Source of the DNA: MPNP01 sp026710155
Lineage (GTDB): Bacteria; Pseudomonadota; Alphaproteobacteria; Rhodobacterales; Rhodobacteraceae
Direction: 5' to 3'
DNA: 64,000 nt
NCBI GenBank assembly: GCA_965200885.1
Contig: OZ241737.1
Span: forward strand, 2,976,001-3,040,000
Notes under the pieces: model-generated
Told to the model about the DNA's origin: nothing
What the model saw: only the letters and a program-made list of their open reading frames with translations
Databases searched by the model: none
Part shown: positions 27,774-37,237 of the stretch, piece after piece
Layout: each line of letters opens with the position of its first letter
How positions within the stretch are numbered: the stretch's first letter is position 1
Translations under genes and position numbers: made by a program

Positions 27774-29549
27774 TTAGATTGTCATATGGATATACGTACC
27801 AGGAGCAGGTCCCAGATTGCTATCCCTATGTTTGATTGCACCAACTTCAAGTGATTTGCCAGATCGTGTTGACAGCCATTTTTCCCAGGAAGGCCACCAG
27901 GTTTCCTTGTGGTATTCTGCCTTTTCCTTCCATTCATCCAGAGAAGAGGAATTCTTGTTGTTGGTATAATGACCGTATTTTATTTTTGTTGGAGGATTGA
28001 CCACACCGGCAACATGACCGGATTCAGCCAGAAACAATTTCTTGCTGCGACTCTTCATCATCCTTATACCATTGAAAGAGACTTTCCAATCAACCAGATG
28101 ATCTGATTCGCAAGCTACTGCTGAAAGAGGTATGGTAATATCTGCCAGAGACAATTTGACACCATTCAGTTCGTATTCTCCGTTGGTAAACAAATTCTCT
28201 CGAATGATGTCATGAAAATATTCCCTCGCCATACGACCTGGTAAATTTGTTGAATCTCCATTCCAATGCAAAAGATCAAATGCCATGGGTGGCTCCCCCA
28301 GCAGGTAACTTCTGACAGCTGGTCCATAAACAAGGTCATTGGCACGCAGGTAAGAAAAGGCATTTGACATGCTTTTACCAGGTAGAAAGCCCTTTTCCTC
28401 AAGAATCTCGTCTACACCATGAATAAAATCATCACCAAGGAAAATACCCAATTCACCAATGTCGGTGAAATCTGTCAGGGTTGTGAAAAAGGTTGCAGAC
28501 TTGACCTTGTTGGTTTTGGTCTTGCTCATGTACGCCAAAGCCATGGCAAGCAGGGTTCCACCAATGCAATAACCTATGGCATTGGTCTCTTTGGAACCAG
28601 TATAATTACATACCTCATCAATGGCTTTTATGCATCCATCCAATGTGTAGGTATCCATACCCACATCACGATGGGAATTGTCGGGATTTATCCAACTAAC
28701 CACAAAGAGCTGATAACCCTGTTCCACCACCCACTTGATGAAGCTATTGTCGGATTGCAGGTCAAGAATGTAATACTTGTTTATCCAAGGGGGTATGATT
28801 ACGAGAGGAACCTCCTTGACCTTCTCTGTTTTGGGATGGTAATGAAGCAACTCGAACAGTTCGTTCCTAAAAACCACCTCACCTTCTGTGGTGGCAAGAT
28901 TTTCCCCGACCTTGAAAGCTTCAGGGTCACAAAGTGTAACCTGCAGGTCCCCATTGTTCTTTTCGAGGTCCCTGACCAGGTTTTCCAATCCATTTACAAG
29001 TGATTGACCCTCGGTCTTTATAGCCTTGTCCAAAGCTTCGGGATTGGTTGCCAGAAAATTTGCGGGGCTCAACATGTCTGTTATCTGCTGTGAAAAAAAC
29101 TCAATTCTCTTGCGATCACCATCGCTCATACCCTCGATGTTTTCGAAATAGTTCCTTATCATCTGGGAATTGAGAAAATAATGGTCCTTGATGAGTTTGA
29201 AATATGGGATATCCCAAAGCTCGTTTTTGAATCTCCTGTCCTGATTGGCTGATTTCGAAACCGTTTCAGAACTGTTCGGGTAATTCACCAGAGATTTCTG
29301 AGCTTCCATCCACAAATTCAGGGACTGTCCCCAGTAGGAAACCTGACTTTCAAATAGTTTTGAAGGATTCGATGCCATGTCATTCAGGGAGGCGAGACCT
29401 GTCCTGGTTACCAATTCCTGATCAGCATGCATGAATTTCTGATTTTCGTTGCTCTGGTTTGAAAGAACCTCGATCAGCCGTTTGCTTAATTCCTCAATCT
29501 TTTGAAGGTTTTCCTGTAATTTTTCAGATTTTTCGTTTGAAGGAAGCAT
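27774..29549 (-). CDS. phaC: Class I poly(3-hydroxyalkanoate) synthase
   Basis: 591 residues, full length for class I enzymes. It polymerises 3-hydroxyacyl-CoA on granule surfaces. The catalytic triad is visible: C328 in the lipase-like box GYCIGG, D483 in ESDHLVDW and H512 in ESGHVAGVVNPP. Divergent from phaZ across a gap of about 100 bases that must hold both promoters. Confidence 0.97.
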   Translation of the reverse strand: MLPSNEKSEKLQENLQKIEELSKRLIEVLSNQSNENQKFMHADQELVTRTGLASLNDMASNPSKLFESQVSYWGQSLNLWMEAQKSLVNYPNSSETVSKSANQDRRFKNELWDIPYFKLIKDHYFLNSQMIRNYFENIEGMSDGDRKRIEFFSQQITDMLSPANFLATNPEALDKAIKTEGQSLVNGLENLVRDLEKNNGDLQVTLCDPEAFKVGENLATTEGEVVFRNELFELLHYHPKTEKVKEVPLVIIPPWINKYYILDLQSDNSFIKWVVEQGYQLFVVSWINPDNSHRDVGMDTYTLDGCIKAIDEVCNYTGSKETNAIGYCIGGTLLAMALAYMSKTKTNKVKSATFFTTLTDFTDIGELGIFLGDDFIHGVDEILEEKGFLPGKSMSNAFSYLRANDLVYGPAVRSYLLGEPPMAFDLLHWNGDSTNLPGRMAREYFHDIIRENLFTNGEYELNGVKLSLADITIPLSAVACESDHLVDWKVSFNGIRMMKSRSKKLFLAESGHVAGVVNPPTKIKYGHYTNNKNSSSLDEWKEKAEYHKETWWPSWEKWLSTRSGKSLEVGAIKHRDSNLGPAPGTYIHMTI

Positions 29550-29647
29550 CTTGCTTATTCCATAATTCGACCTAATAACCTATACCTAAATAAGTACCGA
29601 ATAATTGTACTCAAGATTAAGCTATAAATATTGTGGAAGGGATGGGC

Positions 29648-30871
29648 ATGAGAAGCCATTATTCATACGATACTACGGAAAGTGCCAGATTGGCCTTTGA
29701 ATGGATGGGAGCATCCGCAAAAACCTTTTGGTCTTTCCCTTATTTTGGTTTCTCGAGCAGCTTCATACCCAAAGCCTTTTCTTCATGGGGAAAGGTTGTT
29801 GAACGGTCATTCAGCAGAATGGCCGAGAAGCCCGACTGGAATATTCACAGCATCGTTTCAAATCATACGGAATACCTGGTAACGGAAGATGTTCTACTGG
29901 ACAGACCTTTTTGCAAACTCAAGCATTTCCGGTTAATTGATCGTAAACGAATGCCACAAAAGGTCATGGTTATTGCTCCCATGTCGGGACATTACCCAAC
30001 TTTATTGCGAAAAACCGTGAGGAGTTTGCTGCCGGACTGCGAGGTTTATATCACGGAATGGAAGAATGCACGTGACATACCTGTTTCAGAAGGAAAATTT
30101 GATATTGAGGACTTCACGGAGTACCTGAGGGAGTTCATCCTGTTCATGGGACCTGATACCCATATAATTTCCGTATGCCAGCCTGTCCCCCTTACCTTGG
30201 CAGCAACCGCCATGATTGCCGAGGATGAACCGGAGAAACAACCCAAATCCATGATCCTGTTCGGTGGACCGGTCGATCCAAACGCAGCGCCAACCGAGGT
30301 CACCGACTTTGGCAATTCGGTCACCATGGGACAGTTGGAACATTTGTTTATCCAGAATGTCGGTTCAGGATATCGCGGTGTCGGCAGGTTGGTGTTTCCG
30401 GGAATTATCCAGCTCTCCTCCTTCATGTCCATGAATGCCCAGAAACATTCACTGTCCTTCATGAACCAGATTCTCAATGCCGCCAAGGGTGAAGCCTCAG
30501 AACATGATCGCCATAATGATTTTTATGATGAATATCTGGCGGTAATGGATTTGACGGCAGAATTTTACCTTTCAACGGTTCAGAGAATTTTCAAAAGCCG
30601 GGAAATCGCCAGAAACTGCTTTACTGTCAAAGGCCGCAGGGTTGATCTGGGCAAGATTTCCAAAACTGCCGTCAAAATCGTGGAAGGTGAAAATGATGAT
30701 ATTTCGGCGCCAGGTCAATGTTCGGTTGCACTGAAACTTCTCACTGGCCTACCTGAAGACAAGAAAGCAAGCCATGTGGAACCGAAGGCAGGCCACTATG
30801 GCATATTCTCGGGCAAGGTATGGCTGAATAATATCCGCCCATTGGTTTTGGATTTCATGCGGAAAAATTGA
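29648..30871 (+). CDS. phaZ: Intracellular polyhydroxyalkanoate depolymerase
   Basis: About 407 residues from ATG 29648, which has GGAAGGG six bases upstream (GTG 29633 and ATG 29642 are alternatives). It shows the intracellular PHB depolymerase pattern: YDTTESARLAFEWMGA near the N terminus, a CQP nucleophile box (SVCQPVPLTLAATA), FGGPVDPNAAPTEVT and the C-terminal HYGIFSGKVW. It mobilises stored polymer. Divergent from phaC and phaR, forming a compact PHA locus. Confidence 0.93.
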   Translation: MRSHYSYDTTESARLAFEWMGASAKTFWSFPYFGFSSSFIPKAFSSWGKVVERSFSRMAEKPDWNIHSIVSNHTEYLVTEDVLLDRPFCKLKHFRLIDRKRMPQKVMVIAPMSGHYPTLLRKTVRSLLPDCEVYITEWKNARDIPVSEGKFDIEDFTEYLREFILFMGPDTHIISVCQPVPLTLAATAMIAEDEPEKQPKSMILFGGPVDPNAAPTEVTDFGNSVTMGQLEHLFIQNVGSGYRGVGRLVFPGIIQLSSFMSMNAQKHSLSFMNQILNAAKGEASEHDRHNDFYDEYLAVMDLTAEFYLSTVQRIFKSREIARNCFTVKGRRVDLGKISKTAVKIVEGENDDISAPGQCSVALKLLTGLPEDKKASHVEPKAGHYGIFSGKVWLNNIRPLVLDFMRKN

Positions 30872-30874
30872 TTT

Positions 30875-31576
30875 CTAACTTCTTGTTTCCTGGCTGAACT
30901 TGTTCCAACTTTCGGTTAACTGGTCTATATCAATTCCTCCAACTCGGCAGGCAGCATTGATCACGTGACTTTCTCCCCGGATTAGTTTCCCAATACACTC
31001 CGGAATGCTGTAGATCAGGCTTTCGGGGATGACCGTAGCACCATGTTTGTCTGCATGAATCAGGTCACCTTCACTCACCTCAAGTCCCAAGACATTTACT
31101 GGCTTGCCCATATCGACAAGGTGTACAAAAGCATGACTGACACCAACCGATCCGGCAAATATGGAAAACCCATCCACCAACTCATCCAGATCCCTAACCT
31201 GACCGTTGGTTAGTGCACCTTCCAGACCAAATCCCTTGTGAATGTTGGAATTGACCTCTCCCCACCAGGCTCCACGGGTATCTGGAAAATCCAAATCCTC
31301 CATGACCAATACGCATGGCTTCCTCGAAGCCTTGAGATAACGATAGTATTCGGTTCTTCTCTGAATCAGTGTTTCCTGGGTTTCATTTGGGGCATGCTTG
31401 GCCCTGATCCGGGCAGTCACAGCCCAGCCGACAATGGCACCTGCCGAAGGGTCGGATGCGACCAGGGGTTTCTTGGTATAGTTATGAAAATCTCTTGTAC
31501 CCAAGGCAACCTCAATGGCATTCACAATTGTCGGTGTGTCATATCCCTGGATAAATTCCAATACTTGTTTTGTCAT
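30875..31576 (-). CDS. RraA-like / HMG-aldolase family protein
   Basis: 233 residues from ATG 31576 (ATGA overlap with the gene upstream). Fits the RraA-like fold: TPTIVNAIEVALGTRD, the ALTNGQVRDLDEL core with the Arg-Asp pair of 4-hydroxy-4-methyl-2-oxoglutarate aldolases, and GDLIHADKHGATVIP. It could be a class II pyruvate aldolase or oxaloacetate decarboxylase. Last gene of the catabolic operon, so an aldol cleavage or decarboxylation giving pyruvate is a reasonable end step. Confidence 0.85.
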   Translation of the reverse strand: MTKQVLEFIQGYDTPTIVNAIEVALGTRDFHNYTKKPLVASDPSAGAIVGWAVTARIRAKHAPNETQETLIQRRTEYYRYLKASRKPCVLVMEDLDFPDTRGAWWGEVNSNIHKGFGLEGALTNGQVRDLDELVDGFSIFAGSVGVSHAFVHLVDMGKPVNVLGLEVSEGDLIHADKHGATVIPESLIYSIPECIGKLIRGESHVINAACRVGGIDIDQLTESWNKFSQETRS

Positions 31577-32274
31577 TGCAAACTGATCCATTCTTTCAAT
31601 GCATTATCAAATTTACTTGGTTGTTCGATCATGGTCATGTGGCCTGATTCACTGATAGCAAAAATCTCGGCATGGGGTATAAGATTCTTCATAGCAAAAT
31701 GATATTCAGGCGGGCAAAGCTGATCCTCCTCGCCAAAAATCAGGGCCACGGGCACATCTACTTGGCTCAGGGTTGCAGTCTGATCCGGTCTGGAAATCAA
31801 GGCTCTTGATTGCTTGATGAAAACACTTGCACCCAAATCCAATGCCATAACCATGATGAATTTAAGGAATAGGTTTTTATAGGGACCATCATGAAGATAG
31901 GCCGGTTTCATTTCATCCCTGATTACTTCCCTGAGATTGCCCTTTTTTACCGAATCGATTCTGGCTTCCCTCTGGCGGGCAACCTCTGGCTTTTCGGGCT
32001 TGTGATTGGTGGATATCAAGGCCAAGCGTGAAATTCGCTCAGGTGCCAAACGATACATCTCCATGGCGACGATTCCTCCCATTGAGTGTCCTGCCAAGGC
32101 AAAGGTTGAGGGACAGGAAGCAAGTGTCATTTCAGCTATGCCGGTTATGCTTCCCAAAGAGGTGATTACAGGTATTGATACACCCCGATCATTGAAAACA
32201 CCCTTGACCTGATCCTGAAATACCCGGTGATCGCACATATGCCCCGGAATCAATACAATCGGCTCGGGATTCAT
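31573..32274 (-). CDS. Alpha/beta hydrolase
   Basis: 233-residue hydrolase with nucleophile motif GHSMGG, acid residue in FGEEDQLCP and His in SGHMTMIE, preceded by the oxyanion-hole IPGHMCDHRVF. No signal peptide. It is translationally coupled at both ends: 4-base overlaps with the MetE-like gene before it and the RraA-like gene after it. It may cleave an ester, lactone or thioester intermediate of the pathway. Confidence 0.88.
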   Translation of the reverse strand: MNPEPIVLIPGHMCDHRVFQDQVKGVFNDRGVSIPVITSLGSITGIAEMTLASCPSTFALAGHSMGGIVAMEMYRLAPERISRLALISTNHKPEKPEVARQREARIDSVKKGNLREVIRDEMKPAYLHDGPYKNLFLKFIMVMALDLGASVFIKQSRALISRPDQTATLSQVDVPVALIFGEEDQLCPPEYHFAMKNLIPHAEIFAISESGHMTMIEQPSKFDNALKEWISLQ

Positions 32275-33419
32275 GCAACCATCTTTGCTCCTTGGGAAAG
32301 ACTGGCCAATTTGGCATACGCTATCTGGGGATCAACCGCTCCAAAACCTGCGAAGGTTCCAAACCCGCAATCTGATCCCGCCATAAGTCTTTCCTTGGGA
32401 ACGAACTCAAGAAACCTTTCCAAACGTTGCTTCACGACTTCCGGATGTTCGACGAAGTTTGTCGTGGAATCGATGACACCTGGTATCAGGACCTTGTCAC
32501 CCGGTATCTGCTCAAACCTTTCCCTGAAAATCACCCATTCATGGGCATGTCTGGGATTGGAAGTTTCAAACAGCAGGTATTTGGCATTTATTTTAATCAA
32601 GGTGGAGAATACCTTTTCCATGCCAATGTCACAGGTATGGGGGCCTTCATAATTGCCCCAGCAAATATGAACTCTTACCCTGTCCTGATCAATTCCATCC
32701 AGGGCTTCATTGAGTACTTTGACATTCTGCCTGGCTATCTCGACGAATTCGTCATCGGTCAGATCGGCAAACAACATGTGCCTTGACAAGGCCAGGTCTG
32801 GACAATCCAGCTGGAGGATCAGCCCATTATCGACAATGGTCCTGTATTCCTCCTTCATGACCCGGCCGAGCTCATGCAGATATTCTTCCCTTGAGGGATA
32901 ATAGTTGTTTGGCAAAAACAAACTGATCACACCCGGTGAGGCGGCATTCATGAAACCACCTCTTGCTCCTGCCTCCCTGATGCCAAGATTGAGGTTGTTG
33001 ATATCTTTCAGCAACTCCTCCTGTCCCCTGGATTCAACTTTCCCGACACAACACGGGCGGGAATACTTTGGTGTTCCGCCTTCGGAAGCGAGTCGCTCAA
33101 GGAATGAAGGATATTCAAGCAGGTCAGCTGGAGGTTGTCTGGGGGCATCACCTGCAAAACCAGAATACCGGTCCTTGACATAAGTGGCATAGGAAATCTT
33201 TGAGGTTTCACCATCCGAAACAAAATCAATGCCGGCATCGACCTGTTTCCTTACTGTCTCCAGAGTTGCCTTTTGCATGACATCATCAAATTTCACCTGA
33301 TCATAATCTTCACCCCTTTCCCGGGCGAAAAGAAAATCCACTACTTCCCTGCTTCTCGGCAGGCTGCCAACATGGGTGGTCAAAATTGTCATTTTCTGCG
33401 TTTGGCCAACATCAATCAA
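32271..33419 (-). CDS. MetE-like cobalamin-independent methyltransferase-fold protein
   Basis: 382 residues, the size of the catalytic C-terminal half of MetE. Motifs: TTHVGSLPRSREV, DGETSKISY, a zinc site HxC in VHICWGN and a distal Cys in AGSDCGFGTF. It lacks the N-terminal MetE half, so it is not an ordinary methionine synthase. Relatives of this size include thiol transferases such as epoxyalkane:CoM transferase. A thiol- or methyl-transfer step on the pathway substrate is inferred. ATG 33419 overlaps the cupin stop by 4 bases; ATG 33392 is an alternative. Confidence 0.85.
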   Translation of the reverse strand: MIDVGQTQKMTILTTHVGSLPRSREVVDFLFARERGEDYDQVKFDDVMQKATLETVRKQVDAGIDFVSDGETSKISYATYVKDRYSGFAGDAPRQPPADLLEYPSFLERLASEGGTPKYSRPCCVGKVESRGQEELLKDINNLNLGIREAGARGGFMNAASPGVISLFLPNNYYPSREEYLHELGRVMKEEYRTIVDNGLILQLDCPDLALSRHMLFADLTDDEFVEIARQNVKVLNEALDGIDQDRVRVHICWGNYEGPHTCDIGMEKVFSTLIKINAKYLLFETSNPRHAHEWVIFRERFEQIPGDKVLIPGVIDSTTNFVEHPEVVKQRLERFLEFVPKERLMAGSDCGFGTFAGFGAVDPQIAYAKLASLSQGAKMVA

Positions 33420-34399
33420 GTTTCAGGTGGAAATTTCCAGGTTGGTCCCGCCGGATCATCCGTTCCCGTTACCCGGAATAAACCCGCCTCACCGGATACG
33501 GCAGATTCAATCTTTCTTTTACCACCCTTTGGAAGAAGGGATACATCACCAGGAGCCAATATTTGCTCGCTATCTTCCCACCTGATTTTCCAGTGGCCTT
33601 CGGTTGCCATCAATACTTCACTGTGATCTGTTGAATAGGTTTTCCCTTCTGTATTGTGGGAAAGAAAACTGACCTCAAAACCGGGTTTGTCCACCAGCAT
33701 TCCCCCACTCGAAATAACATCGGCAGCTGTTCCGTTGGAAAGGGCAACCATATCCCATTTTCTGGCAACATAATTGGGCACGACCTGTTCAGGTGTGGGT
33801 TCAACAAATTGCTTGAGTTCTTTCCCGGTTAGCAGGGGCATGGGTTTTATCCCATCTGGAAGGGACTCACCCTTCTTTGAATCATACAACTTGCCTGTTT
33901 CGGCAAGCATCAAGCCATGATCCCTAGCCTCTTCGATGACCTGGGGAGCCCAAATCACCCCTCCTCCAGCATCATCTCCCCCCAGAATGGCCAAGAGCAT
34001 GCCATATTGCTGGCCGATATTTTCAAAACCACGGAAAATTCCGGTCGGAATATTGATAATATCTCCCTGCTCAAGTGTTACTTCACCTGCGGTACCACTA
34101 CGTCCCCAAAAAAACCTCCAACGGCCTTTCAGGGCAATGAATACCTCTGCTGTACGGTGCGAGTGTAGGGAATTGCGACATTTGGGAGGTTGGCCAGCGG
34201 CACCAATGTTGAATCCCGGTGTATCAACAATATGCACATGCTGGTCCGGACTCTCGGACACACCACCGCCAATGAGGGTAAAGTTTTCCTTCAGGTCGGA
34301 ACCCGGTGTGTGGGTATCAATAAAGGCTGTCCGGCAGGGAATGAATTCCCCATGCCTGACAGTTTTCATTGATTGTGATTCAGAATAATGATTCTTCAT
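33416..34399 (-). CDS. Double-cupin protein
   Basis: 327 residues from ATG 34399, supported by GGGAG nine bases upstream; longer frames start in a Met-rich stretch read from the GAT-rich end of the preceding gene. Two cupin repeats: the first with HSHRTAEVFIALKGRWRFFWG and EQGDIINIPTG, the second with TDHSEVLMATEGHWKI and APGDVSLLPKGGKR. Metal ligands are clear in the first repeat. It could be a dioxygenase, isomerase or sensor; there is no close match to gentisate dioxygenase. Sits mid-operon. Confidence 0.8.
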   Translation of the reverse strand: MKNHYSESQSMKTVRHGEFIPCRTAFIDTHTPGSDLKENFTLIGGGVSESPDQHVHIVDTPGFNIGAAGQPPKCRNSLHSHRTAEVFIALKGRWRFFWGRSGTAGEVTLEQGDIINIPTGIFRGFENIGQQYGMLLAILGGDDAGGGVIWAPQVIEEARDHGLMLAETGKLYDSKKGESLPDGIKPMPLLTGKELKQFVEPTPEQVVPNYVARKWDMVALSNGTAADVISSGGMLVDKPGFEVSFLSHNTEGKTYSTDHSEVLMATEGHWKIRWEDSEQILAPGDVSLLPKGGKRKIESAVSGEAGLFRVTGTDDPAGPTWKFPPET

Positions 34400-35402
34400 C
34401 GTCGTCATCTCCCTCATCATCATCATCATCGAACATGTATGAAAAGGTGACTTCGTCATCCCTGTTGATTTGTTTCCAAATGGAAACATGGTCAATGACA
34501 ATAAACTCTCTCAAAATCCCCGATGTGCCAAACTCTGCATGGGATATGCCCATTAGATCAACGAACTGGCCACTCGGCGCACCGAACAGGCCATATCCGC
34601 AATGCGGCCCCCTGAGCCTCCACCTGACAGAAGACCTGGGAGGTTTCCCTTCTTCTATTTGACCGATCCGATGGTCAATGACAAGTTCGGAATCCGGAAA
34701 GGAAGCCCGCAACGAAATCCAGAATTTCTCGGCTTCGTCAACACCGTGGACCGTACGCCCTTCCCCCAATTCCAAATGACAGGCGCGATCATACCTTTTG
34801 GCAACTGCAGCAACCTCGCCATTGGCAATGTTCTTCAAATGTTGTTCGTAGATCAGACCCGGTTCCACCTCATTGCCCCGACCAAGGTAGGGACCCTTGA
34901 TTTCCACACCAAGCGGATCCATTGGATCATCCAGCGGATCCAGATAATGCTCATCCCGATCATAGGGCAATCCCATCTGTTTGTACATTGCACCCTGGTC
35001 ACGTACCAGCCACTCGTCATTTATGACCCAGCCGAACTCCGGGTGCCTGACGGCATGGCAGTCGGCTATGACCCGGTAGATGACTTCCTTGTTGGAAGGG
35101 TAGCCATATCTTCCATCACCACTGTGTGTGGCCTTGGATAGTATACGGTGTGAAGAAAACCAGCTGTTTTCTCCCGTCTGGGCCCAGATTACATCTTCGC
35201 CCAACAATACCCGGTCAGGAAATTCGGCCAGGGTTTCCGTGGTGGCCTTGATGACATTGTCATTTCCTTTTACAACGCCATCAGCCGACCTCACCATCGT
35301 ATCCTTATGATAGTAGTCCTTGATTTTGTTGATGCCTCTTTCCTCCCATATTTCATAGGTTATCCCCAGTATGAACTCTGGAAATGAGCTGTATTTTGTC
35401 AT
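34380..35402 (-). CDS. Tandem SnoaL/NTF2-like protein with acidic tail
   Basis: 340 residues with two NTF2-like halves (IWEERGINKIKDYYHKDT near residue 20, and EQHLKNIANGEVAAVAKRYD near 185) as in SnoaL-type cyclases or hydrolases. The last 20 residues are almost all Asp/Glu (DDDDDEGDDDDEE), encoded by a GAT-rich repeat that overlaps the next gene. It overlaps the lacI-type stop by one base (TAATG). Catalytic role in the pathway unknown. Confidence 0.8.
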   Translation of the reverse strand: MTKYSSFPEFILGITYEIWEERGINKIKDYYHKDTMVRSADGVVKGNDNVIKATTETLAEFPDRVLLGEDVIWAQTGENSWFSSHRILSKATHSGDGRYGYPSNKEVIYRVIADCHAVRHPEFGWVINDEWLVRDQGAMYKQMGLPYDRDEHYLDPLDDPMDPLGVEIKGPYLGRGNEVEPGLIYEQHLKNIANGEVAAVAKRYDRACHLELGEGRTVHGVDEAEKFWISLRASFPDSELVIDHRIGQIEEGKPPRSSVRWRLRGPHCGYGLFGAPSGQFVDLMGISHAEFGTSGILREFIVIDHVSIWKQINRDDEVTFSYMFDDDDDEGDDDDEESLF

Positions 35403-36421
35403 TATTTTCCCTTTAATCTGTTAGTCGTGGTTCCACGAACAATTAGTTTTCCTTCCAATTGAATCTGCTTAGGTTCGGTTAAATCATTATGGATCAAATT
35501 CATCAATCCGTTTATGGTCGATTGAATCATCTTGTTTATCGGTTGTCTTACTGTAGTGAGATTATATGCAGGCCAAGACGACAGTGGAACATCATCAAAA
35601 CCAACGATGGAAACATCTTCAGGAATTCTCAAACCCAACTCATACCTGATGGAATCCATCACGGCAAAGCACATATGGTCATTGCCAACGAAAATTGCAT
35701 CCGGCAAACCGGATTTTTTCGAAAATAATTTCCTTGTGGCTTCAATTGCCTTCTCCCGATTGTACATCCCATCCATGATATCGTAGGGTTCCAAACCGAA
35801 TTTTTCCAGAGCACATGTAAATCCAGCCGCTCTTTCCCTACCTGTGGATGTTTCACTCCAACCGGAAATGTGGGCCAGTTTCCGATGTCCCGTTGCCAAC
35901 AAATACTCCGTTGCCTTCTTGGCACCAAGAAAGTTATTCGAGGTAACAGATGAAAGTGATGGATTGTCCTGCCGCCGATTGAACAACATGATGGGAATAT
36001 TTTGTGTCCTGCATCTTTTGGCCAAACTGTGAGAAAGGGAAACCGAAGCGGCAATAATTCCATCAACCTGATAATCAATCAACTCATCCACAACCTTCTG
36101 GCCTTCCTTTTCGGATTCATTCGAAGCCAGGAACACCAGTATGTGGTAACCCTTTTCCTTGAGGGCCCTGGAAAGTTTTTCCAAGGCATCAGGATAGAAC
36201 TGGTTATCAAGGTAGCCCACAACGAGTGCGATGATACGAGATCTACCGGTAATAAGCGAACGGGCTAGGATATTCGGTCTGTAATCCAACTCATCGGCAG
36301 CCTTGCGAACCTTGTTGGCCATTCCCACGGAAACCGAAGCTCCCTCGGTAAAGGTTCTGCTTACAGCCGATTGGCTGACTCCGGCTTTCCTGGCCACATC
36401 TAGTGAAGTTACCTTGCCCAT
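35402..36421 (-). CDS. LacI-family transcriptional regulator
   Basis: 339 residues from ATG 36421: N-terminal LacI helix-turn-helix (VTSLDVARKAGVSQSAVSR) and hinge (YRPNILARSL), then a periplasmic-binding-protein-like sensor domain (IIALVVGYLDNQFY, FVGNDHMCFAVMD, VSIVGFDDVP). Encoded inside the operon it probably controls. The palindrome at 43775-43792, upstream of the first operon gene, is a good candidate operator. Confidence 0.95.
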   Translation of the reverse strand: MGKVTSLDVARKAGVSQSAVSRTFTEGASVSVGMANKVRKAADELDYRPNILARSLITGRSRIIALVVGYLDNQFYPDALEKLSRALKEKGYHILVFLASNESEKEGQKVVDELIDYQVDGIIAASVSLSHSLAKRCRTQNIPIMLFNRRQDNPSLSSVTSNNFLGAKKATEYLLATGHRKLAHISGWSETSTGRERAAGFTCALEKFGLEPYDIMDGMYNREKAIEATRKLFSKKSGLPDAIFVGNDHMCFAVMDSIRYELGLRIPEDVSIVGFDDVPLSSWPAYNLTTVRQPINKMIQSTINGLMNLIHNDLTEPKQIQLEGKLIVRGTTTNRLKGK

Positions 36422-36450
36422 CAATTCAATCCTATTGCGGAATCCAGGAT

Positions 36451-37218
36451 TTACCCCGCTGTCCACCCTCCATCAATAACTATGTTGGTTCCGGTGACAA
36501 GGGAAGAGGCATCTGAAGCCAGGAAAACCACTGCACCCATGATATCTTCCGGCTCACCCAAGCGTCCCAATTTGATTTTTGATTTTATCCATTCAACCTT
36601 GTCAGGGTCATTCAAGGTATCCCTGGTCAACTCGGTCTTGATGAAAGTCGGACAAATCGTGTTGATCCGGATGTTCTTTTTTCCCCATTCCATGGCCATG
36701 GCCTTGGTCATTCCCTCAATGGCGTGCTTGGAGGCACAATAAACCGTACGATCAAGACCGCCCACCAAACCCATCTGACTCGAAATTTGAATAATTGAAC
36801 CGCCTCCCAACTGCTCCATTCCCCTGGCCGCTTCAACGGCAACAAAATAGGCTCCTCTGGCATTGATATCCATGACCATGTCGTAATCAGTTTCCCCGAC
36901 CTCCAATGAGGCTGCATGGCGGGCCATGCCGGCCGAGTTGACCAGAATATCGAATGGTCCGAACTCCTGCAGGAAATTCCTTATTTCCTGTACACTGGAG
37001 ACATCCAGCTTATACCCGGCAGCCTTGAAACCGCTTTCATTCATTTCATCTACTACCTCGGCTATGCGGACACTATTCCTGGAAGCAATCATGACTTCTG
37101 CACCGACCTCGGCCAAGGCCGTGGAACAAGCCAATCCAATGCCCTGACCGCCTCCGATTACAAGAGCCTTGCGCCCCTCCAACCGAAACGAGGGGGTTTT
37201 TGGAATTTCGATAATCAT
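36451..37218 (-). CDS. Short-chain dehydrogenase/reductase
   Basis: 255-residue classical SDR: cofactor loop GGGQGIG near residue 20, NSAG at about 90, catalytic YCASK (Tyr and Lys) and Ser in IQISSQMG. ATG 37218 fits family length. It probably oxidises a hydroxyl of the sugar- or polyol-like substrate with NAD(P). Lies 19 bases after the HisD-like gene. Confidence 0.92.
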   Translation of the reverse strand: MIIEIPKTPSFRLEGRKALVIGGGQGIGLACSTALAEVGAEVMIASRNSVRIAEVVDEMNESGFKAAGYKLDVSSVQEIRNFLQEFGPFDILVNSAGMARHAASLEVGETDYDMVMDINARGAYFVAVEAARGMEQLGGGSIIQISSQMGLVGGLDRTVYCASKHAIEGMTKAMAMEWGKKNIRINTICPTFIKTELTRDTLNDPDKVEWIKSKIKLGRLGEPEDIMGAVVFLASDASSLVTGTNIVIDGGWTAG

Positions 37219-37237
37219 TGAGGCTTCTCCCACTCTT

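Noticed and set aside
28419..29003. 194-codon forward frame opposite phaC
   Set aside because: Antisense to a full-length PHA synthase gene with all catalytic residues.
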